Assembly: GCA_903916255.1 (NCBI GenBank)
Contig: CAIWVW010000021.1
Coordinates: forward strand, 1 to 34,620
Length of the DNA stretch: 34,620 bases
Direction: 5' to 3'
Source of the DNA: an uncultured Bacteroidota bacterium
GTDB lineage: Bacteria > Bacteroidota > Bacteroidia > JABEUT01
Made by a program: the position numbers and the translations under genes. A model generated the notes under the pieces. It had not been told where the DNA came from, did no database searches, and saw only the letters and a list, made by a program, of their open reading frames with translations. This document shows, one piece after another, positions 17,251-25,569 of this stretch (position 1 is its first letter; each line of letters opens with the position of its first letter).

Positions 17251-17281
17251 CAAAGTAACTAAGGTTCGGGAAATATTCAAA
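17251..17281 (-). promoter_or_regulatory. Promoter of the amidohydrolase operon
   Basis: On the minus strand a -33 TTTG (17281-17278) and a -7 TTACTTTG (17258-17251, one mismatch to TANNTTTG) are separated by 19 bases, the normal Bacteroidota spacing. The start codon is 22 bases downstream. Confidence 0.5.
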
Positions 17282-17419
17282 TCAAATCTTATTTTGAAAT
17301 TGAGAAAAAGAAAACCTATTCTTTTTCTCTTGTAAATCAGTATATTTTGAAAAGGTGACCCATGTCAATAGGAAATGTGGAGTATTATCATATTATTGTA
17401 CTTAAATCTGTTATTATTG

Positions 17420-17432
17420 TAGAATGATTCTA
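17420..17432. promoter_or_regulatory. Candidate operator upstream of the Rrf2 gene
   Basis: TAGAATGATTCTA is a perfect 6+1+6 dyad, 31 bases before the Rrf2 start codon. Rrf2 regulators often bind dyads in their own promoters, so autoregulation is plausible. Confidence 0.35.
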
Positions 17433-17463
17433 TACTTAAAATTATTAATTAACCCCCTGTATT

Positions 17464-17901
17464 ATGATTTTATCGAAATCCTGCCAGTATGGTGTTCGCG
17501 CCTTGCTGTACATCGGAATGAAGACCGAGAAAAGCGGAAAGACTGAACTGAACGAAATAGCTGAAGACTTAAATATTCCTAAGCCATATCTTGCAAAAAT
17601 TATGCAGCAGCTTGTAAAACGCGGGTTGGCAAGGTCAACTAAAGGCCCTAATGGCGGATTTTATATGACTCCCAAAGAAAAATCGAAAACCCTCCTTAAC
17701 GTAATCGAAGCGGTGGATGGGCTGGAATATTTTGCAAGTTGCGGATTAGGTATGGAATACTGCGACTCAAAGAAGCCGTGTCCTTTACATGGTGAAATGA
17801 CCAAGATAAGGGAAAATATCATGAAGACCTTTGGTAAATATTCTATCGAGAAAATTGGCGTTAAAGTAAAAAAAGGCGAATTCTCGATTACCCGCAATTA
17901 G
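17464..17901 (+). CDS. Rrf2-family transcriptional regulator with three cysteines
   Basis: The 145-residue cytosolic DNA-binding protein starts with the family hallmark MILSKSCQYGVRALLYI. Its winged helix (about 25-65) includes EIAEDLNIPKPYLAKIMQQLVKRGLARSTKGPNGGF. After the dimerisation helix come C93, C100 and C106 (C-x6-C-x5-C, in CGLGMEYC and KKPCPLH), the arrangement that binds an Fe-S cluster in IscR/NsrR/RsrR-type members. Cluster binding is therefore plausible but inferred, and the target genes are unknown. No isc, suf or nitric-oxide genes lie nearby. A dyad at 17420-17432 may be its own operator. The gene converges on the next minus-strand gene with 13 bases between them. Confidence 0.92.
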   Translation: MILSKSCQYGVRALLYIGMKTEKSGKTELNEIAEDLNIPKPYLAKIMQQLVKRGLARSTKGPNGGFYMTPKEKSKTLLNVIEAVDGLEYFASCGLGMEYCDSKKPCPLHGEMTKIRENIMKTFGKYSIEKIGVKVKKGEFSITRN

Positions 17902-17914
17902 TTTGTATTAGGGC

Positions 17915-20656
17915 TTATTGCAAGCTATAGACATATACTTTGTTATCTGCCCCGGTAACAAGGTATAGCGAACCATCGTTTTTCATATCTGCTATGCTGA
18001 AGCTGCCTGAACCATATATAGGGAAGCCGGGACATAGGGTTCCTGAGTTGTTCCATAAATAAATCCGGTTGTTTTTTTGGTCAACTGCACCGATGCGCAG
18101 GGTGCGGTCGGGGTAAACAAAAAGTGACAAGTTGTTTTCCAACTCATCTTTCGCGCTGATGTGGAACTGTTCCGTTTTGTCTTTATTATAGGCCCATAAG
18201 TCTGTACCGCTAAGAAAAATCATTTCCTGTTTGCCGCTGCTGTCCACCGGGCCGGGGACAAAATCAGGGCTTGTATAACTGCCTTTTAAATATTGAACAG
18301 TGGAGAGTTCGCCGCTCATGTTTAGCTTAAATACTGTCCCTGTAGAATCTGCCGCCATAATATAGGTATCGGATAATGTTTTGCCCTCTTGCTTATAGAA
18401 ATTACGGATATGAGGAGGCATACGGTTATCAAGGTTTAGCTTTTCATTTCCTTTTCGGTCGAGCACATATACTTTTCCGCCGTCGTCGATAAAGACGATA
18501 TAATCTTTACCATCCATTTGCAAATAATGCGCCGCGCATTTTACGGGATACTTTGTTTCCGGCATGGCCCAGCCCTCTACCGGTTTTCCGTTGATGTCAT
18601 ATTCATGAATTTTGGAATCATCGCCGGGCAGCAGCAGGCGATAGTTACGGTTATTGTCATAGTCGAACACATTTATCGGGCCCGTAGCTGAATACTTTAA
18701 TTTTACCGGGTATCCGTCAAATTCATTTCCTTTTCTGTCAAGCAAAACAATGTTCTCAGCAGTATTAAAAAGGTATTGGATTTTATTATTCTTCAAGGCA
18801 TCTACCTGGTAAACGGGGCTCATAATATCTCCCTCTATTTGTTTTTTCCATTCGGTATGTCCGTTATTGCTTATCAGGTAAACCGTTTCATTCTTGTCTT
18901 CCACCAGCACATATTGCCCATGTGTAATGTGTTCCGTAACCCAGCATGGGGGAGTTTGCAAAGGGGTATCGAGCGCCACCTGCCATAAAGGAACAATCTC
19001 TTTACGGAACATCGGGTTCCTTTTCAAATACAGGTTAGTATAAAACATTCCCTGAAGGTAACTGAACTGGAGGGAAGCCGCATGAAATTTGCTGAATACA
19101 TTTATATGTTTTTTCATATCTGCGGTCAGCGATTTATCCAAATAATTGGAATATACCAGCGGAGATAATGCCATATTATTGTACACATATATCCCCGATT
19201 CGCTTTCCACATGCTGCTTTACATAGTCTTTGTAGTAATTATCCTTATCCAGCGTATTGCTTCCTTCATATCCATAAATAAGCGTTTTCAAGGCATTCAT
19301 GCTGTTAGCGAAAACAATATAATTTCCAACAGATGTAAACCATGACTTGGTAACCCCATCGAATGCGCTGCCTAAAATATATCCGGTAACATTATCTAAA
19401 TTCAAGGTATGAATTTCGTGGTGCATATAGGTAGAGTCGGCTGTTTTCAACTTTTTCCGGGCAGAAAGCGTATCGGCCAGCGTGGTAAGTTTAGTCATAG
19501 CCTCTTTTATATCGTTTGCTTCTATCAATACGTATGTATCATTCTGCAAACTGCTGTCCGATGGTTCTGTGATTATTTCCGCCACTTCTGTATTAATCCA
19601 TGGATAAAAATATTTTTCAATGTTCAGATTATAGTTTTGTAATAACCTGTTCAGCCATTCCGTGCGGTTGCGGCTTCGGTTATGCCTGCCAAGATATTGC
19701 ATGTAGTCTTTATGAAAGGTCGAATAGTCGCTGAATTCCTGGCACACCATATATGAGGTGTTGGCAGGCGCTATGCTTGCCGCTTTAATTTCGCGGGATG
19801 ATTGTTTTTGAAAGAGGTTTAAAAACTGGTTTCCCGTGCTGTCGCAATCGGTGAAGCCGGTCATAATAAGTTCATCGGGATTAACCGTAATATCCAATTC
19901 CATCCATTGCCCGAAATCCTGAACAGATGATAATATGGGTAGAAAGTTCCTGTTGGCAAGATGGGAAGCTACATTGGTAAAGGTTTGGAAATTTATAAAA
20001 AGATTGGCTACCGGTTGCCCGCCCGAAGAGTTGAGGACTTTGGTAAAGTATGCATTATCTAAAAGAGATATGCCCGATTCAAGCTGCCTTAATGATTCTT
20101 TTATAAGCGCCGAAGCGTAAGAAGCAATGAAAATACCATTGCTGTTGGTGTAGTACAACGAATTGGTTTCATCTATTTTCACGCAGTGGATAGTGGTTTC
20201 TTCGTAATGCAAATCACCGGCGGGACTGTTGCCCTTCAAAGAATCTAAATAACTGTTAAGGGTGGTTTGGGTTGCACCCGCAGGCAGGGCGCAAACGAAT
20301 AAGTAATTAAAACGGTTCATTCCATTTATATGGGCGGATATATATAACGATTCGCTTTCAAGGACAGTCCCGATTTCCGGGTTCTCTCTTACAATGGAAT
20401 CGAGCGATTTTAACTGTCCGTTCAGTTCCGAGAAATAAGGTATTTCCATCAGGTCACTCCATATATTGCTTGTACCCGAAATATTTTTCCAGAGGGGCAA
20501 CGTTTTCCGGCTTTCGAAAATAAAAGAGGCATCTATAGGGATTGCCTTAATGGCACTGTTCACCGGGGCCTCACTTTTTTTAAGGTGAAAGTAAAAATAG
20601 GTGCCGCCGCCCAGCACGAAAATCGATATTATTATGGCTATTATCCGTTTTAACAT
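17915..20656 (-). CDS. Membrane-anchored DUF3352-like protein with C-terminal beta-propeller
   Basis: The 913-residue protein has an N-terminal membrane anchor (residues 4-25), a long alpha/beta region of the kind often labelled DUF3352 (about 35-545), and a C-terminal propeller region (about 560-913) with PQQ-like strands such as HGQYVLVEDKNETVYLIS, KIHEYDINGKPVEGW and KVYVLDRKGN. The bulk is predicted to lie outside the inner membrane. No catalytic motif was recognised. The start lies 4 bases after the RNase HII stop, making it the last gene of a five-gene minus-strand cluster. The domain labels are approximate, and an envelope assembly or quality-control role is only a guess. Confidence 0.7.
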   Translation of the reverse strand: MLKRIIAIIISIFVLGGGTYFYFHLKKSEAPVNSAIKAIPIDASFIFESRKTLPLWKNISGTSNIWSDLMEIPYFSELNGQLKSLDSIVRENPEIGTVLESESLYISAHINGMNRFNYLFVCALPAGATQTTLNSYLDSLKGNSPAGDLHYEETTIHCVKIDETNSLYYTNSNGIFIASYASALIKESLRQLESGISLLDNAYFTKVLNSSGGQPVANLFINFQTFTNVASHLANRNFLPILSSVQDFGQWMELDITVNPDELIMTGFTDCDSTGNQFLNLFQKQSSREIKAASIAPANTSYMVCQEFSDYSTFHKDYMQYLGRHNRSRNRTEWLNRLLQNYNLNIEKYFYPWINTEVAEIITEPSDSSLQNDTYVLIEANDIKEAMTKLTTLADTLSARKKLKTADSTYMHHEIHTLNLDNVTGYILGSAFDGVTKSWFTSVGNYIVFANSMNALKTLIYGYEGSNTLDKDNYYKDYVKQHVESESGIYVYNNMALSPLVYSNYLDKSLTADMKKHINVFSKFHAASLQFSYLQGMFYTNLYLKRNPMFRKEIVPLWQVALDTPLQTPPCWVTEHITHGQYVLVEDKNETVYLISNNGHTEWKKQIEGDIMSPVYQVDALKNNKIQYLFNTAENIVLLDRKGNEFDGYPVKLKYSATGPINVFDYDNNRNYRLLLPGDDSKIHEYDINGKPVEGWAMPETKYPVKCAAHYLQMDGKDYIVFIDDGGKVYVLDRKGNEKLNLDNRMPPHIRNFYKQEGKTLSDTYIMAADSTGTVFKLNMSGELSTVQYLKGSYTSPDFVPGPVDSSGKQEMIFLSGTDLWAYNKDKTEQFHISAKDELENNLSLFVYPDRTLRIGAVDQKNNRIYLWNNSGTLCPGFPIYGSGSFSIADMKNDGSLYLVTGADNKVYVYSLQ

Positions 20657-20660
20657 TGGC

Positions 20661-21263
20661 TTATTGCTGATGAAATAAATCCCATTCCACTAATTTGAAA
20701 CTGCGGCGATGATAAATCGAAATTCCATGTTTCCCGATAGCTGCGCGGTGCGATGGTGTTCCATAACCTTTGTTTTGGTTCCAGCCATAGTAGGGGTAAT
20801 CTATATGCAGTTTGTTCATATAATCGTCGCGATAGGTTTTGGCAAGCACCGAAGCTGCCGCTATGGATGCAAATTTAGCATCTCCTTTTATAATGCATTT
20901 ATGAGGTATGTCATGGTAGGATGTAAACCTGTTTCCATCGATAAGTAAAAATTCCGGTTTTATTTTTAAACTCTTGATTGCTTTATGCATAGCCAGAAAC
21001 GAAGCTTTCAGGATATTAATTTCATCTATTTCTTCATTGCTTACATCAGCCACTGCCCAGGCAATGGCTTCTTTTTCAATTACCGTTCTTAATTGATAAC
21101 GCACGTTTTCTGAAATCTGTTTGGAATCATTCAGCAACGGATGGTGAAAATCTTTCGGAAGTATTACTGCTGCCGCAAACACAGGGCCGGAAAGGCATCC
21201 TCGGCCGGCTTCATCACAACCGGCTTCTATATACGTACTATTCAAAAAGGATTTCAGTGACAT
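20661..21263 (-). CDS. rnhB: Ribonuclease HII
   Basis: RNase HII cuts the RNA strand at ribonucleotides in DNA and RNA-DNA hybrids. I chose the ATG at 21263 because it overlaps the stop of the upstream glycosyltransferase gene as TGATG and gives a 200-residue protein, the normal length; a frame extension to 21293 exists. The catalytic acids appear in C-D17-E18-A-G-R-G, in LLIDGNRF and in [26 protein letters not shown], which matches the RNase HII rather than the RNase HI family. The C-terminal [24 protein letters not shown] segment is also characteristic. It sits in a translationally coupled cluster with glycan genes, a position without obvious functional logic. Confidence 0.96.
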   Translation of the reverse strand: MSLKSFLNSTYIEAGCDEAGRGCLSGPVFAAAVILPKDFHHPLLNDSKQISENVRYQLRTVIEKEAIAWAVADVSNEEIDEINILKASFLAMHKAIKSLKIKPEFLLIDGNRFTSYHDIPHKCIIKGDAKFASIAAASVLAKTYRDDYMNKLHIDYPYYGWNQNKGYGTPSHRAAIGKHGISIYHRRSFKLVEWDLFHQQ

Positions 21264-22387
21264 CAGCGTGCAGCTTTTTCTAACGATTTCCATGTTAACT
21301 CAGCCGTATTGTTCCATGAAAAGGCTTTGCAGCGTTCCCTTCCTTTTCCGATAAGTTCCGTTCGCAAGGCTTCATTTTTTAAAAGCTCCAGCATGCCTTC
21401 AGCAATAGAATCGACCGAAAAAGGGTCTACCATGCGGGCTGCATCTCTCGTAACTTCAGGTATGGAAGTTACATCGGAAGCTACGATTGGCACATCACAT
21501 TGCATGGCTTCTACCAATGGTATTCCAAAGCCTTCGAAATATGAAACATACACCAGTGCAAATGCTGCACCCATTACTTTGCTTAACTCCTCTACGTTCA
21601 ATCTTCCGGTAAAAACCACATCATCTTTAAATTGCATTTTCTGGTAGGTTTTTTCCATCTCGCTGTTTTTAAAATAGTGCGGGCCTACCAGTACTAATTT
21701 TATAGGCGAACCGGAACTTGCTTTCACCTTGTCGAATGCTTCCAGCAGACGTTTTACGTTTTTCCGCGGATGTAATGCGCTTACATATAAAAAGTATTCG
21801 GCTCCGTGGGAATATTTATTCAGCATTTCTTTTTTTTCGGGCGCCTCCATTACCTTGTAGTTCCGGTGGGCTGCATTATACACCACATCTATTTTGTCGG
21901 CATGTATGTGGTAGTTCTGCACAATATCCTGTTTCGAAAATTCCGATACGGTTATTATCCTTCTTGCTTTTGCGGCAAACTTAGGGAAGAAATGCCTGTA
22001 GTGCCAGCTGGCCCATTGGGGTAAATCTTTCGGGTAATGTTCGTAATTCAAATCGTGAATTACGGGAACGGAGCGAACTTCAGTATTTAAACTCAGGAAG
22101 CCGTCAGGGGAATAAAAAATATCGGGCCTCACTTGGTTTAGCGCGCGCGCAACCGAATACTCAAACCACCAATAATACAACAACGGGTGCCTGGCCTGCG
22201 GGTAAAGAACCACTGGGGTTACATTCGATGAAAAAATAAATTTCTCATCATATTTGCGGTCAAATAAAAACAGGAACTGGTGTTCGGGATGATTGATGGT
22301 AACGCGTTTTAGCACATTATACGCATGAACGCCAATACCCTCCATTTTGTTTTTGAGCAACAACCGTGTATTTACAGCTATCTTCAT
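21263..22387 (-). CDS. GT4-family (GT-B fold) glycosyltransferase
   Basis: The 374-residue cytosolic or membrane-associated enzyme transfers a sugar from a nucleotide donor. The N-terminal Rossmann half begins with a [10 protein letters not shown] turn typical of GT4 (residues 17-26). The C-terminal half has [13 protein letters not shown] (206-218) with the donor-phosphate R/K pair, and the E-x7-E motif E285-GFGIPLV-E293 followed by [18 protein letters not shown]. Mannosyl or related sugar transfer is the commonest activity, but the substrate is not readable. Its start overlaps the upstream phosphatase stop as ATGA, and its stop overlaps the rnhB start. Together with the GmhB-like gene this suggests surface glycan or lipopolysaccharide synthesis. 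Confidence 0.92.
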   Translation of the reverse strand: MKIAVNTRLLLKNKMEGIGVHAYNVLKRVTINHPEHQFLFLFDRKYDEKFIFSSNVTPVVLYPQARHPLLYYWWFEYSVARALNQVRPDIFYSPDGFLSLNTEVRSVPVIHDLNYEHYPKDLPQWASWHYRHFFPKFAAKARRIITVSEFSKQDIVQNYHIHADKIDVVYNAAHRNYKVMEAPEKKEMLNKYSHGAEYFLYVSALHPRKNVKRLLEAFDKVKASSGSPIKLVLVGPHYFKNSEMEKTYQKMQFKDDVVFTGRLNVEELSKVMGAAFALVYVSYFEGFGIPLVEAMQCDVPIVASDVTSIPEVTRDAARMVDPFSVDSIAEGMLELLKNEALRTELIGKGRERCKAFSWNNTAELTWKSLEKAAR

Positions 22388-22872
22388 TTTGCAAGGCAGG
22401 GTTGAATGGCTTCCACCAACGATGTGTTCGATTCTATCAAAATTCCTTTTACGCCCATTTTTTCTCCGGCTATCGTGTCGCGCTCTTTATCTCCAATGAA
22501 AAATGATTTTTTCGGGTCGATATTAAAACGCGCCAGCGCTTTTTCCACATTCAGCGAATCAGGCTTGCGGCAAAGGCAACTGCCTGTTTCGGGATGATGA
22601 ACACAATAGTATATTTCCTCTATATGAATATGATGCTTCTTTAATTCGTCCAGCAAATAGCCGTGCATTTTTTCAGTATCTTCTATCTTAAACAGGCCCC
22701 TTCCTATGCCGCTCTGGTTGGAAATTATGACTAAAAGGTATCCTGCCTTTTGCAGCATTTGCAAGGCTTCAAACACATCCGGAAGGATTTCGAAATCCTC
22801 GATACGGAATGTGTAATCGCCTCTTTCGCGGTTTATAACTCCATCACGGTCCAGTAAAACGGCTTTATTCAT
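22384..22872 (-). CDS. gmhB: HAD-IIIA phosphatase, D-glycero-D-manno-heptose-1,7-bisphosphate 7-phosphatase-like
   Basis: The 162-residue cytosolic HAD enzyme has D8-R-D10-G (nucleophile and acid/base), IISNQSGIGRG, CRKP with the motif III lysine, and FIGDKERD near 126-132. The zinc-binding loop C90-V-H92...C99-L-C101 is the GmhB/HisB-type C-x-H...C-x-C site, with a shorter loop than in the Escherichia coli enzyme. GmhB removes the 7-phosphate during ADP-heptose synthesis for lipopolysaccharide. Related HisB-N enzymes share these motifs, so the exact substrate is less certain than the family. It overlaps both neighbours by ATGA junctions. Confidence 0.85.
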   Translation of the reverse strand: MNKAVLLDRDGVINRERGDYTFRIEDFEILPDVFEALQMLQKAGYLLVIISNQSGIGRGLFKIEDTEKMHGYLLDELKKHHIHIEEIYYCVHHPETGSCLCRKPDSLNVEKALARFNIDPKKSFFIGDKERDTIAGEKMGVKGILIESNTSLVEAIQPCLAK

Positions 22873-23495
22873 GACTTAAATAATGCTACAATTTGATAAT
22901 AAAAATTAGGTGCAAACTGATAGTGAAGTATGATGGTAAACACAATTCCAAAAATACCACCCCACAGATGCGCATCATGCCCAATATTGGTTCTGCCTCT
23001 CTTTGACATGTACCATTCATAAATCAAATAGAGGATTCCCAATACAAAAGCGGGAATAGGAACGGGTATAAACATAAGTTGAAGCATGGCTGTCGGGTTA
23101 ATAAGTATATATGAAAATAATACCGCATACACAGCCCCCGAAGCTCCTATAGCATTATAACCCGGATTATGCTTGTGTTTTTCGTAGGCCGGAACGGATG
23201 AAACTACAATACCGCCAAAATAAAGAAGTAAATAAAAATAGCGGGCATGTTCGGGGAAAAAGAAAGGGAAAATATCCTGTTCCAGCGAAAGGCCAAATGC
23301 GTATAGCGTGAACATATTAAAGAAGAGATGCGCAAAATCTAAATGAAGGAAAGCGTGCGTGAAAACGGTGTACCACTCTTTCTTATTAGTGTAAATCCTG
23401 TTCGGGTTGAACATGTATTTCGCGAAGAATGCCCTGTCCCGGAATCCAATCAGGGAGAAAATTACTGTGAACCCGATGATATAATAGGTTATCAT
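22869..23495 (-). CDS. Rhomboid-family intramembrane serine protease
   Basis: The 208-residue protein has about six membrane helices and the rhomboid catalytic set: HAFLHLDFAHLFFN with the oxyanion N60, the nucleophile S119 in G-A-S-G, and H176 in HDAHLWGG. Rhomboids cleave substrates within or near transmembrane segments; the substrate here is unknown. It is first in a tightly overlapped cluster, with its TGA overlapping the next ATG. A -7 element TAATTTTG lies about 35 bases upstream of the start, back to back with the divergent RimB-like gene promoter. Confidence 0.93.
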   Translation of the reverse strand: MITYYIIGFTVIFSLIGFRDRAFFAKYMFNPNRIYTNKKEWYTVFTHAFLHLDFAHLFFNMFTLYAFGLSLEQDIFPFFFPEHARYFYLLLYFGGIVVSSVPAYEKHKHNPGYNAIGASGAVYAVLFSYILINPTAMLQLMFIPVPIPAFVLGILYLIYEWYMSKRGRTNIGHDAHLWGGIFGIVFTIILHYQFAPNFYYQIVALFKS

Positions 23496-23529
23496 TTTAC
23501 AGGTGGTTGTGTTTTCTTAAATGCTACTC

Positions 23530-23537
23530 CAAAATTA
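23530..23537 (-). promoter_or_regulatory. -7 element of the rhomboid-gmhB-GT4-rnhB cluster
   Basis: TAATTTTG on the minus strand matches TANNTTTG. An identical element faces the other way at 23577-23584. No well-spaced -33 TTTG was found. Confidence 0.5.
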
Positions 23538-23576
23538 CTTTTTTTAGGCTTATGTCGCCGTATTCATTTATACTAT

Positions 23577-23584
23577 TAATTTTG
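23577..23584 (+). promoter_or_regulatory. -7 element of the RimB-like gene
   Basis: TAATTTTG matches TANNTTTG and lies 19 bases before the ATG at 23604. Confidence 0.5.
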
Positions 23585-23603
23585 AGTTGCTTAGTTTTCA
23601 TGT

Positions 23604-24044
23604 ATGAAAGAAGAAAAGAAAAAAGAAGTTATAGGTCGTACCGTATTGGTTGACCTTCCCCGCTTGGGTTTTGCAGGCATTCCCGCAAAGACTGATACCG
23701 GCGCCTATTACTGTTCGCTGCATTGCCATTTTATAAATGTGAAAGTGGAGGACGGCAAGAAAATACTTTGTTTTAACCTGCTCGACCCATCGCATCCCGA
23801 ATATCAGGAACGAACCATATCCTATAAAAGGAAATTCATTGAAAAGCAAATTAAAAACTCTTTTGGCGATAGCGAAATGCGCTATTTAATACGTACAAGC
23901 GTGCGCATACATAGCCGCCGGATACGGGCATGGATAAGCCTCACCGACCGAGGTAATATGAAATATCCTATGCTGCTCGGCAGCCGTTTGCTGCGAAATA
24001 AATTTGTGGTGGACGTTTCGCTGAAAGAGGAAAAACCTACATAA
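23604..24044 (+). CDS. RimB/RimK-associated retropepsin-like protease domain protein
   Basis: The 146-residue protein belongs to the family annotated as putative ATP-dependent zinc protease or RimK/LysX-associated (PF05618). The retropepsin-like active-site segment is PAKTD31-T-G-A, followed by SLHCH, and the second conserved block is YPMLLGSRLLRNKFVVDVS. In other bacteria the RimB relative trims poly-glutamate added by RimK to ribosomal protein S6. No rimK-type ATP-grasp gene is visible in this window, so the partner is elsewhere or absent. Its last 8 bases overlap the end of the convergent MORN lipoprotein gene. Confidence 0.8.
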   Translation: MKEEKKKEVIGRTVLVDLPRLGFAGIPAKTDTGAYYCSLHCHFINVKVEDGKKILCFNLLDPSHPEYQERTISYKRKFIEKQIKNSFGDSEMRYLIRTSVRIHSRRIRAWISLTDRGNMKYPMLLGSRLLRNKFVVDVSLKEEKPT

Positions 24045-24495
24045 CCGGTTTGTTTTCCTTTTTACCGTAGTTCACGGAATGCGATAGTTTTCCGTCCACA
24101 TTATAAAAGTTCCAAACACCGTTTGGTTTTCCTTTTACATAATTGCCTTCATATCTTTTTTGACCGTTTTCGTAATACGATACAGTAGGCCCATCAAGTA
24201 CGCCTGCCGTAAAATAATCATCGCTCCATAGTTTGCCCGTTTCGTAAAAACTCTGGCATTCGCCTTGTCTTCTCCCGGCTAAATAATTGCTTTTCTCTTT
24301 CATAACGCCGCTGGCGTAACGCTTAATCAGTTGTCCGTCTTTCACCGCAGTGTCGGGCGCTTGCTGAGGGGCCGCATGTATTTTAGCAGTATCTACTGTT
24401 ACGGGCGGAGTATTTGCAGAATCTGTTTTTGGAGCGGGATGGCAAGCGCTTAGAATGACGGTTGCGGCAAAAAGTATATAAGCAGTTTTTTTCAT
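24037..24495 (-). CDS. MORN-repeat lipoprotein
   Basis: The 152-residue protein has a lipoprotein signal (lipobox LSAC, C18), a Pro/Thr-rich linker, and three to four MORN_2-type repeats of about 23 residues: LIKRYASGVMKEKSNYLAGRRQG, SFYETGKLWSDDYFTAGVLDG, YYENGQKRYEGNYVKGKPNG and YNVDGKLSHSVNYG. Such proteins are often annotated as YwqK-like antitoxins, but the repeat itself only indicates a beta-hairpin sheet, and no toxin is nearby. The coding ends of this gene and the RimB-like gene overlap by 8 bases tail to tail. Confidence 0.8.
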   Translation of the reverse strand: MKKTAYILFAATVILSACHPAPKTDSANTPPVTVDTAKIHAAPQQAPDTAVKDGQLIKRYASGVMKEKSNYLAGRRQGECQSFYETGKLWSDDYFTAGVLDGPTVSYYENGQKRYEGNYVKGKPNGVWNFYNVDGKLSHSVNYGKKENKPVM

Positions 24496-24541
24496 AGGAA
24501 TATTTTACCTGCACAAATTTATAAGAAAATCTGTTACCCAC

Positions 24542-25522
24542 CTACTTATCTCGTTCAGTTACAAACTCAATAAGCTGCTCGAAGGCTTTTTTATAGGGAG
24601 AAGCGGGTAATTCGTTCAGCATCGCTTTCGATTTTTCCCGGTATTCATACATTTTACTTTTAGCATACTCAAGTCCTTTCTTTTCCTTTACAAATGCCAG
24701 CATTTTCTGAACGGTTTCCTTTTCACTGCTCTTGTTTTTCACACTGCTCAAAATGCTTTTCCGTTCCGCGTAAGATGATTGTTCCAATGCATAAATAAGC
24801 GGAAGGCTTAGTTTCTTTTCTTTAATATCTATGCCTGTTGGTTTTCCAATGTCGAGGTCAGTTTCAAAATCAAGGAGGTCGTCTTTAATCTGGAAAGCAA
24901 TACCAAGCATTTCGCCCATTTTCAGCGTATGCTGAATGGACTCCTCGCTAGCGCCTGCGGAGGCTGCACCGGCAGCACAACAGGCAGCAACAAGCGATGC
25001 CGTTTTATTAGATATAATTTCAAAATATTCCGGCTCGGTGATATTGAGTTTGCGGGTTTTTTCAATTTGCAGCAATTCGCCTTCGCTCATCTTTTGCACG
25101 GCCGTAGAAACCAGTTCCAGCAAACGGAATTCCTTATCGTGAACAGCAATCAGCAGGCCGCGCGACAGCATAAAATCACCTACCAAAACAGCCACTTTGT
25201 TTTTCCAAAGGGCATTGATAGTAAATGCGCCACGTCGGCGGTAGGAATCATCTACCACATCATCATGCACTAAAGTTGCGTTATGCAGCAACTCGATTAA
25301 TGCAGCGGCACGGTAAGTAGAATCATTTATTTTTCCATAGGTGCCTGCCGAGAAAAACACCAGCATGGGGCGCAATTGCTTGCCACGTCTTTTAATAAGG
25401 TAATAGGTAATCTTGTCAAGCAAAGGGACCGTGCTTTTCATAGACTCCTTAAACCGGACTTCAAACTCATCCAGCTCTTTGCCTATTACAGGACGTATAG
25501 TATCAAGGCTCTTTATTGGCAT
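24542..25522 (-). CDS. Polyprenyl diphosphate synthase (trans-isoprenyl type)
   Basis: The 326-residue enzyme extends allylic diphosphates with isopentenyl diphosphate, giving the side chain of respiratory quinones. The first Asp-rich motif is D87-D-V-V-D91 in LLHNATLVHDDVVDD, and the second is D214-D-L-L-D218 in GIAFQIKDDLLDFETD. GKQLRPMLVFFSAG near 47-60 is the substrate-phosphate region. The length and the small residues around the first motif fit long-chain (C35-C40) synthases, but chain length cannot be fixed by eye. The start codon lies only about 10 bases from a good -7 element, so the transcript may be nearly leaderless. Confidence 0.93.
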   Translation of the reverse strand: MPIKSLDTIRPVIGKELDEFEVRFKESMKSTVPLLDKITYYLIKRRGKQLRPMLVFFSAGTYGKINDSTYRAAALIELLHNATLVHDDVVDDSYRRRGAFTINALWKNKVAVLVGDFMLSRGLLIAVHDKEFRLLELVSTAVQKMSEGELLQIEKTRKLNITEPEYFEIISNKTASLVAACCAAGAASAGASEESIQHTLKMGEMLGIAFQIKDDLLDFETDLDIGKPTGIDIKEKKLSLPLIYALEQSSYAERKSILSSVKNKSSEKETVQKMLAFVKEKKGLEYAKSKMYEYREKSKAMLNELPASPYKKAFEQLIEFVTERDK

Positions 25523-25532
25523 AATGCGGGGA

Positions 25533-25540
25533 CAAAAGTA
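25533..25540 (-). promoter_or_regulatory. -7 element of the polyprenyl synthase gene
   Basis: TACTTTTG on the minus strand matches TANNTTTG. Its last base is 11 positions before the start codon's first base, implying a leader of only a few bases. Confidence 0.45.
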
Positions 25541-25569
25541 AACTATAAACTTAAAATAGAGGGAAGGTA

